Positions 1-7,652 of a stretch of 14,140 bases of DNA are shown in pieces. The DNA comes from Opitutales bacterium. Lineage in GTDB: Bacteria; Verrucomicrobiota; Verrucomicrobiia; Opitutales; T3Sed10-336. Made by a program: the position numbers and the translations under genes. A model generated the notes under the pieces. That model saw only the letters and a program-made list of their open reading frames with translations. It was not told where the DNA came from and made no database searches. How positions within the stretch are numbered: the first letter of the stretch is position 1; the number at the start of each line of letters is the position of its first letter. The stretch is taken from positions 1 to 14,140 of the forward strand of contig SLOW01000280.1 of NCBI GenBank assembly GCA_007132315.1, read 5' to 3'.

Positions 1-270
1 CCCGATTCGCCAACGGGTGTGCCGGCTCCTCCGTTGTCCGAGGAGCCGTCCGGCAACGGCCGGCAACCCCCCGTTGCCGCGCCCGCACCTCCCGCCGGGC
101 CACGGCACGAACCGAATGATCCGTCCAAGCAACCCGAATCCCCCAAGGCTTCGCTGACGCTGGAGGAGGCGGTCGAACGCGTACCCGCCGCCGCCCGCCG
201 GCAACTGGAAGAACTTTTCCGCGGCAAGTTCGTCACCGTAAAACGAATACCCCGCGATCAATTGCGTTAA
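1..270 (+). CDS. C-terminal end of a proline-rich protein (5' end outside window)
   Basis: The frame is open from the first base of the window and ends at TAA 268-270, so only the last 89 residues are visible. The first half is low complexity, rich in Pro, Ala and Glu, and looks like a flexible linker. The last 40 residues form a compact, charged and probably helical segment with the motif RRQLEELFRGKF near the end. An internal GTG at 19 could be read as a start, but the upstream continuity and the linker-plus-tail layout favour a truncated long protein. A Pro/Ala linker followed by a short helical tail is seen in DNA polymerase III gamma/tau (DnaX) of some bacteria. That is only a weak guess; I do not recognise the family with confidence. 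Confidence 0.6.
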   Translation, partial: PDSPTGVPAPPLSEEPSGNGRQPPVAAPAPPAGPRHEPNDPSKQPESPKASLTLEEAVERVPAAARRQLEELFRGKFVTVKRIPRDQLR

Positions 271-313
271 CCAACCCCCGCCTCATGTTCTTGTGCGCCC
301 GCCGACAAAATGA

Positions 314-329
314 GACAGGCATTCCTGTC
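314..329. repeat. Short perfect inverted repeat (6-bp stem, 4-base loop)
   Basis: GACAGG, loop CATT, CCTGTC lies 44 bases after the stop codon of the leftmost gene. It could act as a weak transcription end for that gene, but no T-run follows it, so a normal intrinsic terminator is not supported. It may equally be chance. Confidence 0.3.
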
Positions 330-452
330 GGTGATCCACTTCACTGACTGCCGGAAGGATGGATATCTCTCTAAGGAAGATCTCCGTGAGCTCCGCGCAG
401 GGCGTGTACAAGATTTCCGTAAACGGCCGCAAGGCCGGCGCCATCGCTCGTC

Positions 453-566
453 GAGAAGGAGAAAAACATCGTTGTTTCCGGAGAGAATTTCGAGCTCCGG
501 TTCGACCGGACCAATGGAAGGATCCGGCAGTGGCGTCTCGACGTGGAGCCCGTCGTCGTGGGCGGA
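453..566 (+). pseudogene. Relic of a GH2 beta-galactosidase (small-chain domain)
   Basis: One frame reads VSGENFELRFDRTNGRIRQW, followed by a short Leu/Val-rich strand. This matches the start of the C-terminal small-chain domain (domain 5, Bgal_small_N) of GH2 beta-galactosidases, where a 'V.G..F.l.FD..tG.i..w' pattern precedes the N-F-W-R-A-P segment. That following segment is absent: the match stops at about 566, where a group II intron remnant on the opposite strand begins. No start codon, no catalytic domain and no downstream continuation exist, and stops occur in this frame just upstream (at 411-425). The piece is therefore a dead fragment. Its identity rests on about 38 residues read by eye. 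Confidence 0.55.
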
Positions 567-1113
567 CTTCGTAGCGCAGATTGCTCAAACGTTCCGAGTT
601 CCCGGTCACCCCGTAGTAGGCGTCATGTCCCCGCAGCTTCTCATTCAGGTTTTGCTGTTGGTCCCGGAAGGGCAGGTGCCGGTACTGCCGGACCCACTCA
701 GCGAGGTTCTTCAGCGTCCGCGCCGGAAGCCGAAACTGAACGTGTGAAAGTCCAGTTCGTAGATCGGTTCCAGCAGCATGACGATGGCATGCTGGGCGAT
801 TTTGTCCTCCACCGTCGGTATGCCGATCGGCCGCGTCTCATGCTCGTTCTTCGGAATGTGGGCGCGCCGCACCGGCGGGGCCTGGTAGCTCCCGCTTTTG
901 AGTCGGGCCAGCAGATCCTTCAGGTTCCCCATCAGGTTCGCTTCGTAGTTCCGACAGGACAAGGCCGTCGATCCCCGCGGCGCTCTGCCGTTTCACCCGG
1001 CGGTAGGCTTCCCACATCCAGTTGATGTTGAGATGGTGCGCGAGCGTCGTCACCTCACAGTAAGTCCGCGCTACTTGTGCTATCCGTTGCCGTTTCGTTG
1101 ACACACTTTCCAT
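562..1113 (-). pseudogene. ltrA: Group II intron reverse transcriptase/maturase, frameshifted and core-deleted
   Basis: Three pieces of one protein are visible on the minus strand. The N-terminal piece starts at ATG 1113 and includes RRVKRQSAAGIDGL, the RT0/1 region typical of group II intron proteins. A frameshift near 955-970 moves to the next piece, which reads YEANLMGNLKDLLARLKSG and then RPIGIPTVEDKIAQHAI (RT1/2), and ends at FGFRRGR followed by TGA at 709-711. At that point the sequence jumps, in another frame, to TLKNLAEWVRQYRH and LRGHDAYYGVTGN, which belong to the C-terminal part of these proteins near domain X. Everything between, including the YADD catalytic motif (RT5), is missing; by family length roughly 200 residues are gone. 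The enzyme cannot polymerise DNA. Similarity to LtrA-type proteins is clear by eye, but I did not assign an intron class. Confidence 0.85.
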
Positions 1114-1604
1114 GGCTCTATGTCCCTTCGGTGTTTCCCAACAACAGGTCCGTCATCCGATGTCCGCCTTGGCTACTCATGGGCTCCCTCGGTCAGGTTT
1201 CCCCACTTTCAGTCGCTATTATGCAGACACTAAGACCGCCTTCGTCCATCCCGATGGCTCGTTCTGGCTCGCCATTCGGTAGCTGTGCTCGTTCCCTGAT
1301 TCTTTACGCTCCGCACGGGGGAAACGCCGCCCGGAGCCCGGTCTTTGGTCAGCCGGGTGGACCTTTCCGACAACTTTGCGACTCTTCCTTCTGCTGAGCG
1401 CCGCGAAGTCCCGGCCAGCCGGGATCTACGCTTCATGCCACCCTCTCAGGCGACGATGCAAGACTCGCTTCCGGCGGTGGGTCAGACCTTGCCGGGCGGG
1501 AGTTGCTACCCGCTGGGTCCCGTTTGAGACTTTCCGTCGGTCGAAACTTTCCTTTCTGTTTTTCAGTTATCTGGTTTTCGTTTACAACGCCTTCCCCGTC
1601 TCAC
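562..1604 (-). mobile_element. Degenerate group II intron (5' ribozyme part plus dead maturase gene)
   Basis: On the minus strand, about 490 bases precede the maturase start (1113) without a sensible protein. They have the look of the ribozyme domains that come before a domain-IV reading frame, with many short GC-rich complementary stretches. The 5' end is placed tentatively at 1604, where the minus strand reads GTGAG, close to the group II 5' consensus GUGYG. This is about 80 bases after the stop of the ATPase D gene, in the same direction as the operon. No domain V/VI hairpin is recognisable after the maturase end at 562, where beta-galactosidase sequence on the other strand begins. With neither domain V nor a functional maturase, this copy should be unable to splice or move. 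The exact ends and the class need a covariance-model search. Confidence 0.65.
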
Positions 1605-1685
1605 CGGACTTGGCTGGCGCAATCAATAGTCAAGGCCTGAGGTGTTACAGTTTCCCCCTGAGCGAAAGAAGATTCCTCCGGTCTC

Positions 1686-2324
1686 TCAATTGCCCGCGGT
1701 TCGAGCCAGAAGGATTTTTACGTGTTTGAGACGCGCTTTTTCTTCGCGGTCGCGTTCTTCAAATTTCATGGAGAGCGAGCGGACGGTTTCGTCCAGGCTG
1801 GGGATGACAAGGTACTCGAGGGCGTTGGCGATCCGTTTGGTGCGTCGGATCTCCGCTCCCATCAGTTCCAGGGATCGCTGGAGTTCGGCCAGAGCGATGA
1901 TGGCGTGCAGGACCTCCCGGCCGGCGTCGGCGGCATCGTCGACCAGTGACGAGGTTGCGGCGAGATCGTAGCGCGGGCCGTGGTCGTCGGAAAAATTGAG
2001 CGTGAGTACCGGAATGCGCGCGCCGGCGATGTTTTTTGTGGATACGCCGAGAGTGATGTCGGCCGTGGCCGCGCCGAGCTCCTTGTCGAGCGCAATGGCA
2101 CCGTGGAACCCGCGGGCGATCGTCATGGCTTTGTCGGCACGCTCCCGCGCCTCGACCAATCGGCGTCGGGCTTCGATGGCGCGTCGGGCCGTGTCGATGA
2201 ACGCCATCATGAGGATGGCGAGGCGGTCGTTCAGGATCTTCTTAACCCGCCGGGAAAGGGTGAGCCTTCGCTTGAGTTTGACCAGTTCGATCTTGGTGGG
2301 GCGGACTTTCAGTATACGGGCCAT
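1686..2324 (-). CDS. atpD: V/A-type ATPase subunit D (central rotor shaft)
   Basis: Subunit D (212 residues, normal for the family) is the long coiled-coil axle that sits inside the A3B3 head and passes torque to the membrane rotor. The N-terminus reads RPTKIELVKLKRRL, the family signature, and both ends are strongly helical with heptad-like charge patterns. The central part holds the usual short beta region (GARIPVLTLNF), and the C-terminus returns to a long helix rich in Arg, Lys and Glu (MGAEIRRTKRIANALEYLVI). It is the last gene of the operon and starts 3 bases after the subunit B stop. A purine-rich GGAAGGG lies just upstream of ATG 2324. No clear terminator hairpin follows; the intron remnant begins about 80 bases downstream. 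Confidence 0.97.
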   Translation of the reverse strand: MARILKVRPTKIELVKLKRRLTLSRRVKKILNDRLAILMMAFIDTARRAIEARRRLVEARERADKAMTIARGFHGAIALDKELGAATADITLGVSTKNIAGARIPVLTLNFSDDHGPRYDLAATSSLVDDAADAGREVLHAIIALAELQRSLELMGAEIRRTKRIANALEYLVIPSLDETVRSLSMKFEERDREEKARLKHVKILLARTAGN

Positions 2325-2327
2325 GGT

Positions 2328-3824
2328 TTACCCTTCCGTTTCCGGCGCCGGTTCCCTCGCCGCGTGTTTCGGATGATAGGTGGCGATGAATTCTTCACGT
2401 ATCAACTTGAGGTCCTCCTCCGGAAGATCCGCGAACAGCTCCCAGCCCAGGTTCAGGGTTTGCTCGACGGACCGTCTTTCCGTTTCCTGTTGCCCAATAA
2501 AACGGACCTCCATCCGGTCGGCGTGATCGAGGTAGATCCGGTCGCGGGATCCGAGAGCGTCCGCGCCGACGATGGTCGAGATTTCCCGCAGGTAGGCGGC
2601 TTCGGCGTAGGCGGCGTAGAGCTGCATGAACACGTTGTTGTGATCCTCCCGGGTCTTGTGCTCGCCGATGCCTTCCTTCATCATGCGGGAGAGCGAGAGG
2701 AAGACGTCGATCGGCGGATAGATCCCGCCGCGTTCGAGGCTCCGCGAGAGGACAATCTGCCCTTCGGTGATATAGCCGGTCAGGTCGGGTATGGGGTGGG
2801 TGATGTCGTCGTCGGGCATGGTGAGGATGGGCATGATGGTGACCGAACCCTCGCTCCCGGAGACGCGGCCGGCGCGCTCGTACAGGGTGGCCAGGTCGGT
2901 GTACATGTAGCCCGGATAGCCGCGGCGCGACGGGATTTCTTCACGCATTGAAGACAATTCGCGGAGGGCCTCGCAGTAGTTGGTCATGTCGGTGAGAACG
3001 ACCAGCACGTGCATGTCCCGTTGCCAGGCGAGGTATTCGGCGGCGGTGAGTGCCAGGCGGGGGGTGGAGATACGTTCTATGGCCGGGTCGGAGGCGGTAT
3101 TGATGAAGGCGATCGAACGCTCGAGGGCGCCGGTCTGGCGGAGGTTTTCGATGAAAAAGGAGGCGTCGTCGTAACTGATGCCGACCCCTCCGAAGACGAT
3201 GGCGAAATCCTCGTCGCCGCCTTTGACCGCGGCCTGACGAATGATCTGGGCGGCAATGCGGTTGTGCGGCAATCCGGCACCGCTGAAAAGGGGCAGCTTT
3301 TGTCCGCGGACCAGGACGTTGAGCCCGTCGATCGCGGATAGGCCTGTTTCGATGAATTCGGCCGGCGGATTGCGCGCGGCGGGATTGATGGCTTCTCCGT
3401 TGATGTCAAGGTATCCTTCGGGAACGATTACCGGGCCGTTGTCGATCGGTTGTCCCATTCCGTTGAATACACGGCCCAGCAGATCCATGGTGACCGGCAA
3501 CCGGAGTGTTTCGCCCTTGCAGCGGATCCGCGCGTTCTTGAGGTCGACCTCACTGACGCCGCCGAAGACCTGCACTACGGTGCATTCATCACTGATATCG
3601 ATCGCTTGTCCCGCCTTGATTTGCCCGTTGTGGAGGTGAACCTCGACGATCTCGTTGTATTGCGTTCCCGGAATCGCTTCGGCAATGAGGAGCGCCCCGC
3701 CGGCTTTCTGGATGACGCGCCCTTCGCGCACGAACAGGGCTTCGTGCGCGGGCCGGTCGGTTTCGGTGGCTCCGGGACGGTATTCCGCCCCTCCGGTCCT
3801 GAATGCGGTGGCTGATCGTTTCAT
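2328..3824 (-). CDS. atpB: V/A-type ATPase subunit B (non-catalytic head subunit)
   Basis: Subunit B (498 residues) alternates with A in the hexameric head and forms the partner side of the nucleotide sites. Visible landmarks are the beta-barrel N-domain (about 31-105), LDINGEAINPAARNPP (139-154), the modified P-loop region LPLFSGAGLPHNRIAAQI (177-194, with no GKT, as expected for B), LTDMTNYCEALREL (277-290) and RRGYPGYMYTDLATLYERAG (300-319). The C-terminal helical domain ends with a charged tail. The protein opens with about 25-30 residues before the usual family start (around FVREGRV), a low-complexity extension, which makes it longer than the typical 460 or so. The gene starts 10 bases after the A stop with only a weak AGGA ribosome site, suggesting translation coupled to atpA. 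Confidence 0.98.
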   Translation of the reverse strand: MKRSATAFRTGGAEYRPGATETDRPAHEALFVREGRVIQKAGGALLIAEAIPGTQYNEIVEVHLHNGQIKAGQAIDISDECTVVQVFGGVSEVDLKNARIRCKGETLRLPVTMDLLGRVFNGMGQPIDNGPVIVPEGYLDINGEAINPAARNPPAEFIETGLSAIDGLNVLVRGQKLPLFSGAGLPHNRIAAQIIRQAAVKGGDEDFAIVFGGVGISYDDASFFIENLRQTGALERSIAFINTASDPAIERISTPRLALTAAEYLAWQRDMHVLVVLTDMTNYCEALRELSSMREEIPSRRGYPGYMYTDLATLYERAGRVSGSEGSVTIMPILTMPDDDITHPIPDLTGYITEGQIVLSRSLERGGIYPPIDVFLSLSRMMKEGIGEHKTREDHNNVFMQLYAAYAEAAYLREISTIVGADALGSRDRIYLDHADRMEVRFIGQQETERRSVEQTLNLGWELFADLPEEDLKLIREEFIATYHPKHAAREPAPETEG

Positions 3825-3834
3825 CGGTTGTTTC

Positions 3835-5610
3835 CTATTCTTCTGCCCGGGATGGATCCGGCGCCCCCGCCGCGTCGGGCTGGAGCACCGAATCGATCGC
3901 CTCGCGGAGCGAGGGGTATTTTTCCTCGAAGGTTTCGTTCCTGATTTCCTTCATACGCGCGATTCGAGCCACCACGGGGGACGAACGAATCGTTTCGTAG
4001 GGCACGGCGGCATCGAGCAGGGAGCGCGCTTTTTCGTGAAAACGAAGGATCGCCTTCAACATGAGTCCGGCCTTTTTCGGGGTGCAAAAGGTATCGGCTT
4101 CAGAGAATGCGCTCTGCTGGAGAAAGTCTTCCCGGATCATGCGGGCGACCAGGAGGAGAAGCTTGTCGTCGTCGGGAAGCGACTCGGGACCGACCAGGCG
4201 CACGATTTCCTCCAGTTCCGATTCTTTTTGCAGGATCCTTTGCGCCTCGGCGCGGGTGGTTTCCCATCCGGGGTCGAAGCGGTTCCACCAATCGCGGACC
4301 GCGGTCACGTATTGGCTGTGGCTGGACAACCAGTTGATCGCCGGGAAATGCCGTTTGTTGGCCAACGCGGTATCGAGCGAGAAAAGAGCGCCGACGATGC
4401 GGAGGGTATGCTGGGTGACGGGTTCACTGAAGTCCGCCCCCGGGGGACTGACCGCTCCGGCGATGGTGACCGATCCGACCCGGTCCGGCGCCCCCAGACA
4501 ATCCACTCGACCGGCCCGTTCGTAGAATCCGGAAAGGCGCGAACCGAGGTAGGACGGAAAGCCTTCCTCCCCGGGCATTTCCTCCAGGCGTCCGCCCATT
4601 TCACGCATCGCTTCCGCCCAGCGCGAGGTGGAGTCGGCGACCAGGAGAACGTCGTAACCCATGTCGCGGTAGTACTCGGCCATGGTTACCCCGACGAAGA
4701 TTCCGGCTTCCCGCGCGACCACCGGCATGTTTGAGGTATTGGCGATGAAGATTTCCTTTTCCTGCAGCGGCCGCCCGCTTCGGGGTTCTTTGAGTTGGCG
4801 GAAGCTGTGCAGCACGTCCGCCATTTCATTGCCGCGCTCGCCACAGCCGATGTAGATATTGAGATCCGTCTCGGCCCAGCGGACGAGTTGCTGCTGGGTG
4901 ACGGTTTTTCCCGTGCCGAAACCTCCGGGAACGGCCGCCTTGCCTCCCAGCGCGAGGGGGAACATGTAGTCGAGGATGCGCATTCCGGTCGTCAGCAGGC
5001 CGGAGGGGGTGCGGCGGCTGCGGTAGGGTCTTGGTTTCCGCACCGGCCAGTCCTGCATCAGGGAAAGTTCCCGTTTATCAGCTTTGCATTGGAGCACGGC
5101 GATGGTTTCTTCCACCGTGAACTCGCCCTCGTGAATTTCGGTCACTCGTCCCTTGACCCCGTAAGGCACCATTATTCGGTGTTCCACCAGCGGGGTTTCC
5201 GGGACCGTGCCAATAATGTCGCCGAATTCGACCGTATCGCCGATTTTGACCGACGGCGTAAAGGCCCACCGCCGGTCGCGCGGAAGCGCGGGCGCCTGGA
5301 TGCCGCGCCGGATGAACGCGCCGGAAGAGTCGATCATGGCCAAAAGCGATTTCTGCAATCCGTCGTAAATGGATCCCATCAACCCGGGGCCCAGTTCGGC
5401 GCTGAGGATCCGTCCGGTGGCCCGCACCTCCTCGCCGGCGCGCAACCCGAGGGTTTCCTCGTGCGCCTGAATCACCGCCCGCTCGCCCTCCAGACCGATC
5501 ACCTCGCCGACGAGGCCTTCGTCGCCGATTTCCACCACTTCGTACACCTGGGTCCCCCGCATGCCGTCGGCGATAATCAACGGTCCCGAAACTCTCCAGA
5601 TCTTTCCCAT
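3835..5610 (-). CDS. atpA: V/A-type ATPase catalytic subunit A
   Basis: Subunit A (591 residues, usual length) hydrolyses or makes ATP in the cytoplasmic head. Domains in order: beta-barrel (1-70), the A-specific non-homologous insert (about 110-195, including VPYGVKGRVTEIHEGEFT), and the nucleotide-binding domain with P-loop GGFGTGKT at 229-236 (Lys 235). The catalytic-glutamate motif GCGERGNEM follows (Glu 258), then the Walker B strand VLLVADSTSRWAEA (321-334) and LEEMPGEEGFPSYL (342-355). A C-terminal helical bundle completes it. The P-loop differs slightly from the common GPFGSGKT form. A good ribosome site (AAAGGA) lies upstream of ATG 5610. The neighbours F (upstream) and B (downstream) are 12 and 10 bases away, so the three are surely co-transcribed. 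Confidence 0.99.
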   Translation of the reverse strand: MGKIWRVSGPLIIADGMRGTQVYEVVEIGDEGLVGEVIGLEGERAVIQAHEETLGLRAGEEVRATGRILSAELGPGLMGSIYDGLQKSLLAMIDSSGAFIRRGIQAPALPRDRRWAFTPSVKIGDTVEFGDIIGTVPETPLVEHRIMVPYGVKGRVTEIHEGEFTVEETIAVLQCKADKRELSLMQDWPVRKPRPYRSRRTPSGLLTTGMRILDYMFPLALGGKAAVPGGFGTGKTVTQQQLVRWAETDLNIYIGCGERGNEMADVLHSFRQLKEPRSGRPLQEKEIFIANTSNMPVVAREAGIFVGVTMAEYYRDMGYDVLLVADSTSRWAEAMREMGGRLEEMPGEEGFPSYLGSRLSGFYERAGRVDCLGAPDRVGSVTIAGAVSPPGADFSEPVTQHTLRIVGALFSLDTALANKRHFPAINWLSSHSQYVTAVRDWWNRFDPGWETTRAEAQRILQKESELEEIVRLVGPESLPDDDKLLLLVARMIREDFLQQSAFSEADTFCTPKKAGLMLKAILRFHEKARSLLDAAVPYETIRSSPVVARIARMKEIRNETFEEKYPSLREAIDSVLQPDAAGAPDPSRAEE

Positions 5611-5622
5611 AATGATTCCTTT

Positions 5623-6012
5623 CTATTCCGCGTCCCCATCGGCGGCCGGCCGGTTGTCGTCGAGCACGATTTCCATTCCCAGAAAATCCCGGCTGAGTTT
5701 TCGATAGTAGCCCGCGGAGTCGGCCTTCTCCGCGTCAGCGGGAACCTCCAGGATGATGGGAAACACGCGCTTTCCCATCCGGTGCGGCGCGATCAGGTCA
5801 CGGGCGAGCGCGGCGAGTTCCTCGGAAATGACGATTACGCCGATCTCGTCTCCGGCAATCCATTTCCGCAGGGTGCTGCGTACGGAATCTTCGGATACGG
5901 CCTCCGGCTCGATGGAGCGCGCCCGGCGCACACCGGCCAGACGCAGGGCGCCGGCCAGTCCTGGCCCGGCCAGGATGGCGATCTCTTTTCCGGATGAAGA
6001 ATTGGTGTTCAT
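5623..6012 (-). CDS. atpF: V/A-type ATPase subunit F (central stalk)
   Basis: Subunit F is a small Rossmann-like protein that binds the D shaft and takes part in regulating the head. At 129 residues it is somewhat longer than the common 100-110, because of a short polar N-terminal lead (MNTNSSSGKE) and an acidic C-terminal tail. The body alternates hydrophobic strands and helices: EIAILAGPGLAGALRLAGV, the strand IGVIVISEELAALARDLI, and a Pro-rich strand FPIILEVP. The second strand corresponds to the 'vg(v/i)iii(t/s)e' signature of the family. It starts 6 bases after the C stop, with no strong ribosome site visible, which suggests coupling to atpC. Identification rests on these strands and on its conserved slot between C and A. 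Confidence 0.93.
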   Translation of the reverse strand: MNTNSSSGKEIAILAGPGLAGALRLAGVRRARSIEPEAVSEDSVRSTLRKWIAGDEIGVIVISEELAALARDLIAPHRMGKRVFPIILEVPADAEKADSAGYYRKLSRDFLGMEIVLDDNRPAADGDAE

Positions 6013-6018
6013 ATCAAG

Positions 6019-7056
6019 TCAGAAGAGTAGAAGTGGGCGTATGTCTTCAAATGCGACGCCATCGTCGACGGCTTGCAGAAGAAGACGGATATTGCGTATT
6101 TCGATTTCCTTGACGATCAGGAACCACGCCATGGCGGAGCCCGGGGCCAGTCGGGGCGAAAGTATCCCGCGAAGGGCGACCAGCCGGTGTTTTTCGATGA
6201 TTACGTCCGGAATGGAGATGGCTTCCGACTCCTTCCAGGCATCGACGATTTCAGATGCGATTTCCCGGTAAGGAGGGTGTTCCATGCGGCGGGGAACGTC
6301 CTGCATGGGTTGAGACAGGCAGTCGTGCAGGGTTTGCGGTCCGAGCAGGTATCCGCCGGAGATAAGGCGGCGGGAGGCCGCGGCGCCGATGCCGATGATG
6401 AGGGCGCGAAAAACGAGGGAGAGGTTGGCAAGATCGATCATGAGACCGCATGCCATGGCCGTGACCTCGCCTTCGCCCAGGCGGCGCGAGGCGTCGGTCA
6501 GGAGGCGATAGTATTCGCTGTCGAGCGAGGCTTCGGCAGCGAACGGCGCCCGGGGGCCGGCCGAAGGTTTAAGACCCGCGATGGCGGAGCGGAAGGATTC
6601 GAGACTGGCTCGTCCAAGGATTTCCGATACATCCTGAATGCTTTCGCAGGCGGCCAGTGGATCGAGGAGGTCGCGGCTGTGCAGGATTCCGATCGGCCGG
6701 AAAACCGGTTTATCTTCAAGGGCGAGGGCTGAAATCGCGGTCTTGAGATTGGCGACATCGTACTTGAGCAGGTAGGCGCGGCCGAAGATCGCGGCGTCTG
6801 AAGGGAAGAACGGTTGTGCCAGCAGTCCTTCGACCGTGTCGGCCAAATGGCTCCAGAGGAGCCGATCCCGGTCGTGCGCGCCGCGATCGGGAGCACCCGC
6901 CAGGGCGCCGCCGATTTCGGTGTCGCGGAGAACTTTGAGGAGGTCCTTGTTCTCGCGGGCGGACGCGAGCCGGTCGGCGTGGCCGCGGGTCACCAACCCG
7001 GCTTCCCTTGATTTCAGAAAGGCGAGGAGGAAAGCGGTCCGGGCGTCAGGTCTCAT
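6019..7056 (-). CDS. atpC: V/A-type ATPase subunit C (rotor-ring coupling subunit)
   Basis: Subunit C (345 residues; AC39/d family) is the funnel-shaped all-helical piece that plugs the central stalk into the K ring. The C-terminal signature WFLIVKEIEIRNIRLLLQA is unmistakable, and FGRAYLLKYDVANLKTAI marks the first repeat. The open frame runs further upstream to about 7392, but that part lies inside subunit E in another frame. The start is placed at ATG 7056 because a strong ribosome site, AAAGGAG, lies 7 bases before it and the protein then has normal length. The start overlaps the end of the E gene by 11 bases, so translation of the two is probably linked. Confidence 0.95.
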   Translation of the reverse strand: MRPDARTAFLLAFLKSREAGLVTRGHADRLASARENKDLLKVLRDTEIGGALAGAPDRGAHDRDRLLWSHLADTVEGLLAQPFFPSDAAIFGRAYLLKYDVANLKTAISALALEDKPVFRPIGILHSRDLLDPLAACESIQDVSEILGRASLESFRSAIAGLKPSAGPRAPFAAEASLDSEYYRLLTDASRRLGEGEVTAMACGLMIDLANLSLVFRALIIGIGAAASRRLISGGYLLGPQTLHDCLSQPMQDVPRRMEHPPYREIASEIVDAWKESEAISIPDVIIEKHRLVALRGILSPRLAPGSAMAWFLIVKEIEIRNIRLLLQAVDDGVAFEDIRPLLLF

Positions 7057-7630
7057 GGAAGAGCTCCTTTCGGAATCGTGGGAGGAGGCGGGGAACAAGG
7101 CGGTCCAGGCGGGTAGGGAAGGTGTTGTCCACCAGAAGGGAGCCGTCCGCGTTTTCGGTGACGACTCCGCCGGGGAGGGGCCGTTCGGCGATGTACCGGA
7201 CCGCCTCCGATAGGCGGGGGTCTCCGGCGATGGCTGAACGGGCGGTTTCCAGGTCTTCGGCCCGAACGGCCACCGTGACCCGCGAAGGGTTGTCCAGTGC
7301 TTCGATGGCTTCCGCGATGAGGATTTCCAGACTGCCCGGGTCGACCGGGACGCGGTCGAGCTCGGTCTGGGCGCGGCGTTTGATTTCGGCAATCACTTCG
7401 GCCTTGGCGGTGGCGATCCGGTTTCGGGCCTGCATGACGGCATGGGCTTTGATCCGCGCCGCTTCGGTTTCGGCTTTGGCGAGGAGGCGCCGCGTTTCCT
7501 TTTCGATTTCGGCCCGGCGCGATTTCTTCGCCTTTTCCAGGTTATGCCGGGCCTCTTCCTCCGCCTTGCGGAGGAGGGTCTGGGCTTCGGTGCGCACTTT
7601 GCTGAGAACCGATTCGGAGAGATCTTTCAT
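7046..7630 (-). CDS. atpE: V/A-type ATPase subunit E (peripheral stalk)
   Basis: Subunit E (194 residues, normal size) pairs with the G/H subunit to build the peripheral stalks that hold the head still. Residues from about 5 to 95 are an almost unbroken, highly charged helix (for example EEEARHNLEKAKKSRRAEIE) that would form the stalk coiled coil. The C-terminal half is the globular foot that binds the head, with the family pattern PLPGGVVTENADGSLLVDNT (152-171). It starts 22 bases after the K stop without a recognisable ribosome site, which is unusual in this operon and may keep its synthesis tied to K. Its end overlaps the start of C by 11 bases. Confidence 0.95.
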   Translation of the reverse strand: MKDLSESVLSKVRTEAQTLLRKAEEEARHNLEKAKKSRRAEIEKETRRLLAKAETEAARIKAHAVMQARNRIATAKAEVIAEIKRRAQTELDRVPVDPGSLEILIAEAIEALDNPSRVTVAVRAEDLETARSAIAGDPRLSEAVRYIAERPLPGGVVTENADGSLLVDNTFPTRLDRLVPRLLPRFRKELFHET

Positions 7631-7652
7631 GGCGGATTATGTTCGGTTGTGG

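Noticed and set aside
1230..1436. Minus-strand open frame of 68 codons upstream of the maturase
   Set aside because: Arg/Ser-rich with no family likeness; it falls in the region expected to be ribozyme RNA of the group II intron.
1605..1685. Intrinsic terminator after the ATPase operon
   Set aside because: I looked for a stem-loop with a T-run downstream of atpD on the minus strand and found none convincing; CTGAG occurs twice but as a direct repeat.
1980..2951. Long plus-strand open frame (323 codons) opposite the ATPase D and B genes
   Set aside because: Antisense to clearly recognised genes. Its low-complexity Gly/Val/Asp-rich product is the usual shadow of GC-rich codon bias.
4795..5997. 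Plus-strand open frame of 400 codons opposite atpA and atpF
   Set aside because: Antisense to the unmistakable A subunit; no domain recognised; typical GC-rich shadow.
7057..7392. Upstream extension of the subunit C frame
   Set aside because: It lies inside the subunit E gene in another frame, has a Ser/Pro/Arg-rich nonsense composition, and a strong ribosome site supports ATG 7056.
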